Shown: positions 8,073 to 16,970 of the stretch, one piece after another | How positions within the stretch are numbered: position 1 is the stretch's first letter | Layout: the number at the start of each line of letters is the position of its first letter | Assembly: GCF_008692195.1 (NCBI RefSeq) | Contig: NZ_RXOM01000029.1 | Span: forward strand, 1 to 36,955 | Source: Salegentibacter sp. R32 | GTDB taxonomy: Bacteria > Bacteroidota > Bacteroidia > Flavobacteriales > Flavobacteriaceae | Length of the DNA: 36,955 nucleotides | Reading direction: 5' to 3' | Notes under the pieces: model-generated | What the model saw: the letters and a program-made list of their open reading frames with translations, nothing else | The model's database searches: none | What the model was told of the DNA's origin: nothing | Made by a program: the position numbers and the translations under genes

Positions 8073-8357
8073 ATGGAAGCAATCATTTTATCCAAAGATC
8101 AATACCAAGAACTTATAGAGCGTATTGATGAAATCAATTCTAAAATCACAGATGCATCTAAAAAACCAAAAGATGTATTTTTAGATAATGCAGACTTTTT
8201 GCAGTTAATGCACATAAGTAAACGTACCGCACAAACTTGGCGTGATGAAGGTAAAATTGCATTCTCTCAGATAGGGAATAAAATTTACTATCGTATGTCA
8301 GACGTACAAACACTTTTAAATAAGAACTACAATAAGGCATTCAAAAAGGCGCGCTAA
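8073..8357 (+). CDS. Small helix-turn-helix protein, excisionase/MerR-like
   Basis: A 94-residue protein. The first 35 residues are charged and helical (MEAIILSKDQYQELIERIDEI). The rest is a winged helix-turn-helix of the excisionase/HTH_17 kind: FLQLMHISKRTAQTWRDEGK followed by IGNKIYYRMSDVQTLLNKNY. Such proteins bend DNA at attachment sites or repress element promoters. It lies between the integrase block and the Rep gene and is preceded by a strong dyad that could be its operator. Excision factor and transcription regulator are both possible. Confidence 0.75.
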   Translation: MEAIILSKDQYQELIERIDEINSKITDASKKPKDVFLDNADFLQLMHISKRTAQTWRDEGKIAFSQIGNKIYYRMSDVQTLLNKNYNKAFKKAR

Positions 8358-8415
8358 TAACTTCGGTTTTTAGCGTTTTTCTTTTTTTGGTTCTTATGCT
8401 TATGCATTGGTTATT

Positions 8416-9312
8416 TTGTACGATACCATTAAATCTAAAATAGAAGTAGATAGACTACCTAATACATTTTTGGTTGGAAAGCTAAAAAATTTGAATTGGG
8501 CAGGTTTCTTATGGCGTCCTATCCAAAATAAAAAATCGAATGTTATTGGCTATCAAACAGAATTACAAAATCTAAACCTTAAACTATACGGTAGAGAATT
8601 GCATATAGAAAACTCATTACAGAAATTCTATATGAGTAATAACTACCAAAGCTTTACTTTTTCACAGGTAATTGCTGCATTTGAAATCTTAAATGATAAA
8701 TTACCCATTGATGTTTACAAAGCTACAATTATGCGGGTAGATATTGGCGCAGTCATTAACCACAATACAAGCCAAGAATGTAATAGGTGGTTAGATTGTA
8801 AAAGCAAACTTCCTATTCCTATGATAAAGCGTAACACAATTTACGGTAAAGAGTTTAGGCAAACTAATAACAAGTTTAAAGTATATAATAAGACTTTTGA
8901 GGCAAAACAAACCGCAAATATAAAACTACAGGAACAATTAATGCGAGTGGAGTTAACAGGCAATAGCAGGTTTTACAATAAGCGTACAAATCCCATAGGT
9001 GTTTATACGATACAAGATTTAATAGATCCTTTTAAGTTTAAATTACTTGCAAGCGAGTTACTCAATTTCTATAAAAGTATTAAGAAGAAACCCAACCTAG
9101 ATTTATCTAGTTGGTCGACTAAGGAAACACGTATTTACGCTTATATGAATAATCCAGATACAAAACTTGCAATGAAACAATATCACAAAGAAACCTATAA
9201 AAAAGAAAGAAGTCAGTACTTAAAATTGTTAACCAAACATCAGGACATTATACAAGAGAAAATAGTACTAGAGAAGCTAAAAGCAAAAGTCAATTTTGCC
9301 ATAAATAATTAG
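8416..9312 (+). CDS. Replication initiation protein, phage gene II/X-like
   Basis: A protein of about 298 residues starting YDTIKSKIEVDRLPNTFLVGKL, with internal features GYQTELQNLNLKLYG, TIMRVDIGAVI and FKVYNKTFEAK. This is the pattern of the phage/plasmid replication proteins of the gene II/X type found in Bacteroidetes filamentous phages and small plasmids. They nick one strand to start rolling-circle replication. No ATG is available in frame: a stop lies at 8371 and the candidates are TTG at 8407 and 8416. I chose 8416 because family members begin M-YDTI. An ATG at 8396 is in another frame, so translation may be weak or coupled. Its presence suggests that the excised circle replicates. 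Confidence 0.6.
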   Translation: MYDTIKSKIEVDRLPNTFLVGKLKNLNWAGFLWRPIQNKKSNVIGYQTELQNLNLKLYGRELHIENSLQKFYMSNNYQSFTFSQVIAAFEILNDKLPIDVYKATIMRVDIGAVINHNTSQECNRWLDCKSKLPIPMIKRNTIYGKEFRQTNNKFKVYNKTFEAKQTANIKLQEQLMRVELTGNSRFYNKRTNPIGVYTIQDLIDPFKFKLLASELLNFYKSIKKKPNLDLSSWSTKETRIYAYMNNPDTKLAMKQYHKETYKKERSQYLKLLTKHQDIIQEKIVLEKLKAKVNFAINN

Positions 9313-9473
9313 TCCTTTTTTAAGACGTGTAGTATAGTCTAAAACAAGGGTAAAAATAACATTCTCTTTTTAGTAAAATAAAAATCCTAAAAATTACTAC
9401 CTTCAATAACCTTTGCCAGTCTTACAACAGAAACTAATAATAATATATCTTGTATAAAAATATAACGCAATAC

Positions 9474-9505
9474 GGTGTATTTTTAAGAAGATAGGTGTAT
9501 ATTTA
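9474..9505 (+). promoter_or_regulatory. Tandem operator-like repeats upstream of the XRE/type III operon
   Basis: GGTGTATTTTTA (9474-9485) and GGTGTATATTTA (9494-9505) are direct repeats spaced exactly 20 bases apart, two turns of the helix, and end 21 bases before the ATG of the XRE gene. This is a plausible autoregulatory operator for that XRE protein. The upstream copy overlaps AATACGGTGT, which resembles the attachment core of the element. Confidence 0.45.
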
Positions 9506-9526
9506 GAACGTCTAAAGTATAAGATT

Positions 9527-9724
9527 ATGAACAGGATTAAAGAAGTTCTGGAAGAAAAAGGTATTAAGCAAGTATGGCTCGCAGAGCGATTGGGCAAGAG
9601 TTTCAATACGGTTAATGGTTACGTGCAAAACCGTACACAACCAAGCTTAGAAACCTTATATGAGATTGCCAAAATCTTACAGGTAGATGCAAAAGATTTA
9701 TTAGTTACTAAAGAGATTAAATAA
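9527..9724 (+). CDS. XRE-family regulator leading the type III restriction operon
   Basis: A 65-residue single-domain helix-turn-helix protein: IKEVLEEKGIKQVWLAERLG, then KSFNTVNGYVQNRTQPSLETLYEIAKILQ, the classic XRE/Cro five-helix layout. Its stop is only three bases before the Mod start, so it is the first gene of the type III operon. By analogy with controller (C) proteins of restriction-modification systems it may set the timing of methylase and nuclease expression after the element enters a new host. That role is inferred from position; the fold is clear from sequence. The tandem GGTGTATNTTTA repeats just upstream are its likely binding sites. Confidence 0.85.
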   Translation: MNRIKEVLEEKGIKQVWLAERLGKSFNTVNGYVQNRTQPSLETLYEIAKILQVDAKDLLVTKEIK

Positions 9725-9727
9725 AAT

Positions 9728-11488
9728 ATGCCAACACTCAATTGGATAGGTAAAGAAAAAGTGGTTAGCCACCATCAAGATGTTCCTTATAAAGTACTTA
9801 AGCATAAATATGGCTTTGATGAAAAAGGACAAACAAAAAGTGAAGTAAATAGCGGAAACAAAATAATTCACGGAGATAATCTAGAGGCATTAAAAGCTCT
9901 TCTGCCTGAATATGAAGGTCGAATAGATGTTATTTATATAGACCCACCATATAATACTGGTAAAGAAAAATGGGTATATAATGACAATGTGAAGCATCCT
10001 AAAATACAAAAATGGTTAGGAGAAGTTGTTGGAGAAGATGGAGAGGATTTAACAAGACACGACAAGTGGTTGTGTATGATGTACCCAAGAATAAAATTAC
10101 TTCATAAACTTCTTAAAGACGATGGTGTTTTTTATTGTTCTATAGATGATAATGAACACGGGAATTTAAAACCGATGTTAGACTTAATATTTGGTCCTAA
10201 TAACTTTCTAAATAATGTAATTTGGCAAAGGGCTTATTCACCGGTTAACACCAAAAAGCGATTTTCTTTAAATCACGATTTCGTTATTTGTTATGCTAAG
10301 AACAAAAATCAGGTAGAGCTTTTATTGCCACGATCTGATGATGCGAACGATAGGTACGATAATCCAGATAATGATGATAGAGGTATTTGGAAATCATCGG
10401 ATTTATCTGTAGCACCTGTAATTGAAGATAAATTATATCCAATAACAACACCATCAGGAAGAGTGGTTTATCCACCACAAGGAAGATGTTGGGTCTTAAC
10501 GGAAGCACGTTATAAAGAATTTTTGGATGATAACAGGATTTGGTTTGGTAGCAATGGTGATGCTGTGCCTTCTATCAAAAAGTTTTTAAAAGAAGTTAAA
10601 GATGGGATTACACCTATGACAGTATGGCCTTATGCTGAAGTAGGTCATACCCAAGATGCAAAGAAGGAAATTAAGATGTTGTTTCCTAAATCCAAGCTTC
10701 CATTTGAAACACCAAAACCAACTTCTTTAATGGAAAAAATACTGAGTTTACGCAATAATCCAAATGCTATAGTTTTAGATAGTTTTGCAGGTACAGCTTC
10801 AACTGCACACGCAGTTTTAAACTTAAATAAAAAAGATGGTGGTAACCGTAAGTTTATAATGGTTGAATTAGAGGATTATGCAGATAAAATAACAGCTACA
10901 CGTATAAAAAAGGTAATTCAAGGTTATGAGTTTTCAGGAAAGCAAAAAGAGACCCTAAAAGAGTATTCTATCAATGTCACCAATCTAAAGAAAGCTGATA
11001 AAATTTTAAAAGAGTATGATGATTATAAAAATGACGAGCAATTTTCAAAAGTAGCATTGACGGAAAATAACGGTGCTATATCTATTGTTGGAGAAAAAAT
11101 GGTTTCAGGAAAAACAGAAGGTATTGGCGGTTCATTCGATTTCTACGAATTAGGGCAACCAATCTTTAAAGACAATGAAAACTTAAATGAAGAGGTAGGC
11201 GAAGATAAAATTAGGAATTACATCTATTATACCGAGACAAAACAACCACTTACAAGACCTCAATCAAAAGAGGCTAAATACCTATTGGATAATTATCAAG
11301 ATACAGGCTACTATTTCTATTATGAAAAGGACAGCTTAACAACATTAGATAATAATAGTTTAGGCATTATTTCAGAATTACAAGAGCAGTACATCATCTA
11401 TGCAGACATCTGTTTGCTTGATGAACAATATATGCTCAATAAAAATATCATCTTTAAAAAGATACCAAGAGATATAAAACGTTTCTAA
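9728..11488 (+). CDS. mod: Type III restriction-modification methyltransferase (Mod)
   Basis: A 586-residue N6-adenine methyltransferase. Motif IV IDPPYNTG sits early (residues 71-78) and motif I LDSFAGTAST late (350-359), the beta-class order found in type III Mod subunits. The intervening 100-330 region contains the expected conserved segments (KWLCMMYPRIKLLHKLL, VFYCSIDDNE) and a variable stretch for target recognition. Mod forms a dimer that reads a short asymmetric site and methylates one strand. With the adjacent Res it makes the restriction complex. It is second in the operon, three bases after the XRE gene and two before Res. Confidence 0.95.
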   Translation: MPTLNWIGKEKVVSHHQDVPYKVLKHKYGFDEKGQTKSEVNSGNKIIHGDNLEALKALLPEYEGRIDVIYIDPPYNTGKEKWVYNDNVKHPKIQKWLGEVVGEDGEDLTRHDKWLCMMYPRIKLLHKLLKDDGVFYCSIDDNEHGNLKPMLDLIFGPNNFLNNVIWQRAYSPVNTKKRFSLNHDFVICYAKNKNQVELLLPRSDDANDRYDNPDNDDRGIWKSSDLSVAPVIEDKLYPITTPSGRVVYPPQGRCWVLTEARYKEFLDDNRIWFGSNGDAVPSIKKFLKEVKDGITPMTVWPYAEVGHTQDAKKEIKMLFPKSKLPFETPKPTSLMEKILSLRNNPNAIVLDSFAGTASTAHAVLNLNKKDGGNRKFIMVELEDYADKITATRIKKVIQGYEFSGKQKETLKEYSINVTNLKKADKILKEYDDYKNDEQFSKVALTENNGAISIVGEKMVSGKTEGIGGSFDFYELGQPIFKDNENLNEEVGEDKIRNYIYYTETKQPLTRPQSKEAKYLLDNYQDTGYYFYYEKDSLTTLDNNSLGIISELQEQYIIYADICLLDEQYMLNKNIIFKKIPRDIKRF

Positions 11489-11490
11489 GA

Positions 11491-14136
11491 ATGGAATTAA
11501 AAAAATACCAGCAAGAGGTTATTAACGACCTTACTCAATTTATAGAAGAGCTTGATAGTACCAGGCATATAGGACAAGCGTTTACTAACTTTTGGGAAAG
11601 CAAAGGAATTACAGTACAATCATTGGATAATGACTTCCTTAAACCCTATGATAATTCAATAAAAGGCGTACCAAGAGTTACGGTAAAAGTACCAACTGCT
11701 GGTGGTAAAACCTTTATAGCCTGTAATGCGTTGAAACCTATTTTTGATAGTTTCCCATTAGATAAACCTCAAGTAGTAGTTTGGTTTGTGCCTTCAGATA
11801 CTATTTTAAAACAGACTTATAAGAATCTCAAAAATCCATCTCATCCTTACCGTCAAAGAATAGATGCACATTTTAATGGAAATGTAAAGGTTTATGATAA
11901 AGAAGCATTATTATTTGGTCAGGGCTTCAATCCTGTAGAGGTTAAAGAGCAATTGAGCATTTTGGTACTTAGTGTACAATCTTTCGTAGAAACAGTTAGA
12001 AAAGGCTTGCCAAGAGCATACAGGGAAAATGAAAACTTAGCAGAATTTGCAACACACTTTAGAGATTTAAAAGCCAATTTAGATAATGTAGATGATACGG
12101 CTTTAATCCAAGTAATAGCCTACCTCAATCCTGTAATCGTAATTGATGAAAGTCATAATTTTGAAGCAGATTTAAGGGTAGATATGTTAAATAATATCAA
12201 TCCAAGTTTCATTTTTGATTTAACGGCTACACCACGAAACAAGAGTAATATCATAAGTTTTGTAGATGCTATTAAGTTGAAGAAAAACAATATGGTAAAA
12301 CTACCTGTAATTGTCTATAACCATCAAGACACTACAGAGGTATTGAGTAGTGCCATACAAATGCAAAAGACCTTAGAAGCTAAAGCAAAAGCACAAGAAG
12401 CTAAAGGTGGTAAGTATATACGACCGATTGTACTGTTTCAAGCACAACCAAAAACAAGTGATGATAACGTAACCTTTGATAAGATTAAAGACAGTCTAAT
12501 CGAAATAGGTATTCCAGAAAATCAAATCAAGATTAAGACGGCCAATAAAGACGAGATTAAGAAAATTGACTTAATGAGTCGTGATTGTGAAGTGCGTTAT
12601 ATTATTACCGTAAATGCATTAAAAGAGGGTTGGGATTGTCCTTTTGCTTATGTGTTGGCATCATTAGCAAACAAATCTTCTTCAGTTGATGTAGAGCAGA
12701 TTTTAGGTAGAGTATTACGATTACCTTATGTAACTAAGCATCAAGAGGATTTATTGAACTACTCGTATGTATTCACATCTTCCAATAACTTTTTGAACAC
12801 CTTGGATAAGATAATCTTAGGTCTTAATAAATCAGGGTTTAGCGCTAAGGATTATAGAGTAAAAGAACAGCAAATTGAATCTAAAATCGATACTACAACT
12901 GGTAAAGGTAGTTTTGAAGATCTGTTTGGAAAACAGCAAGAACAACCAACACCTACAAATACTGCTAATGATGAAGATGAAGTAGAAATAAGAGTAGATG
13001 ATGTAAAAGAGCTTACAGGTTCAGAAAAAGGAACAAACCAATTAGAGGACATTTTAAAACTCGCGGGAGATACCAATGCAGAGTTTGAAAAGAAAATGGA
13101 AGAATTGGATAAAGAAGATAACTTAATACCAACCGAATTGAAAGAAAAGATAAAATCATTCCCAATCAAAGAGGTGTTTAAAGAAGATGCAGATAAAGAA
13201 GTAATACCAACATTTCATATTAAAACTGCACCTTCATTGATAGAACCAGATAATCTTGTACCACTAACCAAAAATCTATTAATGCAAGGTTTTGAATTAG
13301 ATAAACAGAATAGTAAAATAGATTTAACTCGGACAGCATCAAAAATGGCAAGTATAGACCTTGCAGAAGGTAGGAAAGATGAATATGTGCCAGAGTATAA
13401 GTATGTAGATAATCACGTAAAAGAAGCGTTTGCAGAGTATCTTACAACACTAACGCCAGAGCAAAAAATAAATCAAATTGCTGGTCGTATTACAAAAATC
13501 ATTAAAAAGATAGATCAAATACCAGAACCACAGATTATTGCTTATGTGAAAAAAGTAATTAAAGACCTTAATAGTGAGAAGATTGCAGAAATAACAAACA
13601 ATGAACCTTTTTATGCAAAACTCATAAAGCATAAAATTAATGAGTTGGCAGAGCAACACGCAGAGAGACAGTTTGATAAACTTCTTGATAAAGGAACAGT
13701 AGTTTGTGAACCCTCGTTTTCTTTTTCTAAAACAATAAGTCCAAAAAATCCAATCAAGAGTATTACTAAGAATCTTTACATACAGGAAGAAGGGATAAAT
13801 GATTTTGAAAAACAAGTAATCAATGAAGTAGCAAATCTTGATAGTGTGGTGTATTGGCACAGAAATTTAGAGCGAGGTAAGGGCTTACTGATAAACGGTT
13901 TTATAAATCATTACCCAGATTTCATTGTAAAAATGAAAAACGGTAAAACCATATTGATTGAAACAAAGGGAGAACACTTAGATGGTTCAGATAGTCAACA
14001 AAAATTGCGCTTAGGTGAAAAATGGGCAAGTAAAGCTGGAGATAACTACCGCTACTTTATGGTTTTTAAAACAGACCGTTTAGATGGAGCAAGAACAGTA
14101 GCAGAGTTGATAGACATTTTAAAGGATATGAAATAG
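11491..14136 (+). CDS. res: Type III restriction enzyme helicase-nuclease (Res)
   Basis: An 881-residue DEAD-type ATPase that communicates along DNA and cuts. Walker A is PTAGGKT (68-74), the DExH box is VIDESHN (217-223) and motif III is LTATPRN (244-250). Motif VI is EQILGRVLRLP in the second RecA domain. The C-terminus holds a PD-(D/E)xK nuclease: YPDFIVK (D810) followed by ILIETKG (E824, K826). It is slightly shorter than many Res proteins (about 950-1000 residues), but all core motifs are present. Mod lies two bases upstream and the PHP-ATPase gene eight bases downstream. Confidence 0.95.
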   Translation: MELKKYQQEVINDLTQFIEELDSTRHIGQAFTNFWESKGITVQSLDNDFLKPYDNSIKGVPRVTVKVPTAGGKTFIACNALKPIFDSFPLDKPQVVVWFVPSDTILKQTYKNLKNPSHPYRQRIDAHFNGNVKVYDKEALLFGQGFNPVEVKEQLSILVLSVQSFVETVRKGLPRAYRENENLAEFATHFRDLKANLDNVDDTALIQVIAYLNPVIVIDESHNFEADLRVDMLNNINPSFIFDLTATPRNKSNIISFVDAIKLKKNNMVKLPVIVYNHQDTTEVLSSAIQMQKTLEAKAKAQEAKGGKYIRPIVLFQAQPKTSDDNVTFDKIKDSLIEIGIPENQIKIKTANKDEIKKIDLMSRDCEVRYIITVNALKEGWDCPFAYVLASLANKSSSVDVEQILGRVLRLPYVTKHQEDLLNYSYVFTSSNNFLNTLDKIILGLNKSGFSAKDYRVKEQQIESKIDTTTGKGSFEDLFGKQQEQPTPTNTANDEDEVEIRVDDVKELTGSEKGTNQLEDILKLAGDTNAEFEKKMEELDKEDNLIPTELKEKIKSFPIKEVFKEDADKEVIPTFHIKTAPSLIEPDNLVPLTKNLLMQGFELDKQNSKIDLTRTASKMASIDLAEGRKDEYVPEYKYVDNHVKEAFAEYLTTLTPEQKINQIAGRITKIIKKIDQIPEPQIIAYVKKVIKDLNSEKIAEITNNEPFYAKLIKHKINELAEQHAERQFDKLLDKGTVVCEPSFSFSKTISPKNPIKSITKNLYIQEEGINDFEKQVINEVANLDSVVYWHRNLERGKGLLINGFINHYPDFIVKMKNGKTILIETKGEHLDGSDSQQKLRLGEKWASKAGDNYRYFMVFKTDRLDGARTVAELIDILKDMK

Positions 14137-14144
14137 GATTATAT

Positions 14145-16934
14145 ATGCAAGATTTTAACGGAGCAAGATGGTATAAGTGCGATTTACATTTACATACAAC
14201 TGCAAGTAGATGTTTTCAAGATAGAGAAGTAACGGCGCAACAATGGGTTGACAGAGCAATTGATCAAGGTTTAGATTGTGTTGCGGTTACAGATCACAAT
14301 AGCCCTAATGGTATTGAAGAGATTCAAGATGTGGCTAAAGACACTAATTTAACAATCTTCCCTGGTGTTGAAATCACTTGCGATACATCAAAAGTTCATT
14401 TGTTGGTATTGTTTGATCCTTCTAAACAAGCAAATGATATTCGTGACTTTTTAATAAGATGTGATATTGATGAAGCAAATTTTGGTAACCAAGATGCAAA
14501 AACAAATAAGAGTATTATAGAAATTGCCGATATGGCTTTAAAGTATGGAGCTATTGTAATACCTGCTCATATAGACGAATTTAATGGCTTGGAATCAATT
14601 GGTAATCAAATATTAGAAGAGTTTTACAGAAGAGAAGATATTAATGCTGTACAAGTTGTACATAAAGCATTTTATGAGAATGAATATTCTACTGCAACGA
14701 TAGGTAGTGTGGTAGCAAGTCTAAATGACTATTACAATAATCCTGCACCAGCAATAGATGATGCTACAGCTAAGAAATGGTATAATACAGTTAAGCTATC
14801 CAAAGAAAACAACTTAGCATTATTAACTTTTTCTGATAATCCACACGAACCTAAAAATCCTAAACACGGTTTAGATGGCATTGGTTCACGTTTTACATAT
14901 ATAAAAATGGACGAGATACCTTCTTTAGAAGGATTAAGACAAGCATTTTTATTGCCATCACATAGAATAGTTAATGATTTCATTGATGCAAACTCTGTAA
15001 CGGATAAGCCTGATTTTTGGATAAAATCAATAACGATAACCGATACGACTTTAACAGGAACAGAACCTTTTAAAATTGGATTTAACCCACAGCTTAATAC
15101 TATCATTGGTGGTCGTGGTAGCGGAAAGTCAAGTATTCTAAGATTTATAAGAGGGGTTTTTAACCGCACAAGTAATCTCGAAAATTTTAATGAACTACTT
15201 AAGGAACATAATAGCTTCTACAAAACAAATGATGTTAGAGGAACAGAGTCTATTGGTGTGTTTAATAAAGACTCAACTATTGAAGTAGAATTTATTCGTA
15301 AAGACTTCTTATACCGCGTAAAGACATCTGACATAGAAAGTTCAGTTAATCAAACTATTGAAATTCATAAGTTAGTTGATGGAGATTGGGAGGAAATTGA
15401 GGACGAGGAGTTTTTAAATTTCTTAGAGTTCGAGCAGTATTCTCAGAAACAAATATTTGAAATTTCAAAAGACCCAAATGCTTTATTGGACAGAATCGAT
15501 TTAAATGTTGAAGAAATAAGCCTATTAAAAGATAAAAGAGAGGTTGCCAAAGAAAATTTCTTAAAGTCCTGTAGTACAATTAGAACTCATCAAGTGAGTT
15601 TAAAGTCAAGACTTAAACTAAAGACTGATATTGCTGATTTAAAAAAGAAATTAGAAACTTTAGATAAGGCAGGTATCAAGGAATTAATGGCAGAAAAAAA
15701 GACATTTGCTGAAGAAGAAAAATTACTTAATAATTATAAAGAAAAAATTCAAGAATTAGCTAATCAATTACAGAGTCTTAAAGCTAATTTTGAAATTGAG
15801 CAACCAGATGAAGATAGTTTTTCTGAAGAAAACAGAGAGGAGATACAAACTATCTTAACTGACGTAAAAGAAGCTCTATCAGCAAAAGCCACAGATTATG
15901 AAGTCTTAATCGCATCTATTTCAAAGATAAAGACAGATTTAGAAACGAAATTGGCATCATCACAATGGCAATTGGTATACACTTCAGCAGTAACAAACTA
16001 TGAAACAAAGAAAGCAGAACTGGAAGCAGAAGGTGTAGAAAATATAGACCAATACGAAGCTATCTCTAAAGATATTGAGAATAAGGAAAAAGAATTAGTT
16101 GCACTCGATCTAATCAAAGAAAAAGAGAGTTTAGAACTTGTAGAAAGAGCTAAATATCAGAAAGAATTTATCCAATTATGTAAAGACATAACAGAAAAGC
16201 GTAAAGCATTTATTGATGATAATGTAACTGACGATAAAATTAGAGTCAAAATCAAACCCTTCAGAAATCAAACAAGTTTTGAATTACAAATTCGTAAAAT
16301 TATCGGTAAAGACACATCTTTTGAAGAAGATTTTAAAAAGCTAAAAGAGTTATGTTTTCAAGGACAAGTAGAACAAAAAATTAAAGAAGTAAAAAACGAG
16401 TTCCGCAAAAATTATTTTGAAGATAATGCTGAGGTAATTGGAGGTTATTTTAAGAATGCTGTAAAAGGCATTACAGATGCAGGTATGGATGAATTAGAAT
16501 TATTTATGCCAGAGGATGAAGTGGTTGTAGAATACAAACCTGAAAACGCTGATACTTTTAAATCGTTGTCAACTGCTTCTGCAGGGCAACGTACTACAGC
16601 TATATTAACTTTCTTGCTTTCATTTGGTACTATTCCATTATTATTAGACCAACCAGAAGATGATTTAGATAATAGATTAGTATATGATTTGATAGTAGAT
16701 AGATTAAAAGTGGCTAAAGGTAGTAGGCAAATTATTGTGGTTACTCACAATGCCAATATTCCTGTAAATGGAGATGCTGAATATATTATCTCTATGAATT
16801 CTGAAAGCAGATTTACTTCAGTTTTACATTCAGGGACGGTAGAACGTGATGAAATAAAGAAAGAGATATGTGATGTAATGGAAGGAAGTGAGAGAGCATT
16901 TAAAATGCGTTCAGATAGGTATAATTTGATTTAA
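14145..16934 (+). CDS. PHP-domain/ABC-type ATPase fusion (TrlF-like)
   Basis: A 929-residue two-part protein. The N-terminal 1-290 is a PHP phosphoesterase domain: CDLHLHTTAS (H15, H17), VTDHNSPNG (D50, H51), FPGVEIT (E76), IPAHIDEF (H142) and FSDNPHEP (D231, H234) give a full metal site. The C-terminal part is an SMC/ABC-like ATPase: Walker A IIGGRGSGKSS (about 320-330), a long coiled-coil arm (about 450-700), signature TASAGQRTT (about 810), Walker B LLLDQPEDDLDN (about 832-843) and H-loop VVTHN. The layout matches proteins annotated as TrlF-family AAA-like ATPases. An ATP-gated nuclease or phosphoesterase acting on invading nucleic acid is likely but inferred. It is fourth in the type III operon. 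Confidence 0.88.
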   Translation: MQDFNGARWYKCDLHLHTTASRCFQDREVTAQQWVDRAIDQGLDCVAVTDHNSPNGIEEIQDVAKDTNLTIFPGVEITCDTSKVHLLVLFDPSKQANDIRDFLIRCDIDEANFGNQDAKTNKSIIEIADMALKYGAIVIPAHIDEFNGLESIGNQILEEFYRREDINAVQVVHKAFYENEYSTATIGSVVASLNDYYNNPAPAIDDATAKKWYNTVKLSKENNLALLTFSDNPHEPKNPKHGLDGIGSRFTYIKMDEIPSLEGLRQAFLLPSHRIVNDFIDANSVTDKPDFWIKSITITDTTLTGTEPFKIGFNPQLNTIIGGRGSGKSSILRFIRGVFNRTSNLENFNELLKEHNSFYKTNDVRGTESIGVFNKDSTIEVEFIRKDFLYRVKTSDIESSVNQTIEIHKLVDGDWEEIEDEEFLNFLEFEQYSQKQIFEISKDPNALLDRIDLNVEEISLLKDKREVAKENFLKSCSTIRTHQVSLKSRLKLKTDIADLKKKLETLDKAGIKELMAEKKTFAEEEKLLNNYKEKIQELANQLQSLKANFEIEQPDEDSFSEENREEIQTILTDVKEALSAKATDYEVLIASISKIKTDLETKLASSQWQLVYTSAVTNYETKKAELEAEGVENIDQYEAISKDIENKEKELVALDLIKEKESLELVERAKYQKEFIQLCKDITEKRKAFIDDNVTDDKIRVKIKPFRNQTSFELQIRKIIGKDTSFEEDFKKLKELCFQGQVEQKIKEVKNEFRKNYFEDNAEVIGGYFKNAVKGITDAGMDELELFMPEDEVVVEYKPENADTFKSLSTASAGQRTTAILTFLLSFGTIPLLLDQPEDDLDNRLVYDLIVDRLKVAKGSRQIIVVTHNANIPVNGDAEYIISMNSESRFTSVLHSGTVERDEIKKEICDVMEGSERAFKMRSDRYNLI

Positions 16935-16970
16935 AGCATAATGATAATTTATATAAAAATTAAATATTAA

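Noticed and set aside
13450..13860. Leftward 136-codon open frame inside the Res gene
   Set aside because: It lies wholly inside a well-supported Res coding region, and its translation is Phe/Tyr/Leu/Ile-rich as expected of an antisense reading of an AT-rich gene.
14732..15169. Leftward 145-codon open frame inside the PHP-ATPase gene
   Set aside because: Antisense shadow of the region encoding the Walker A segment; no motif or spacing supports it.
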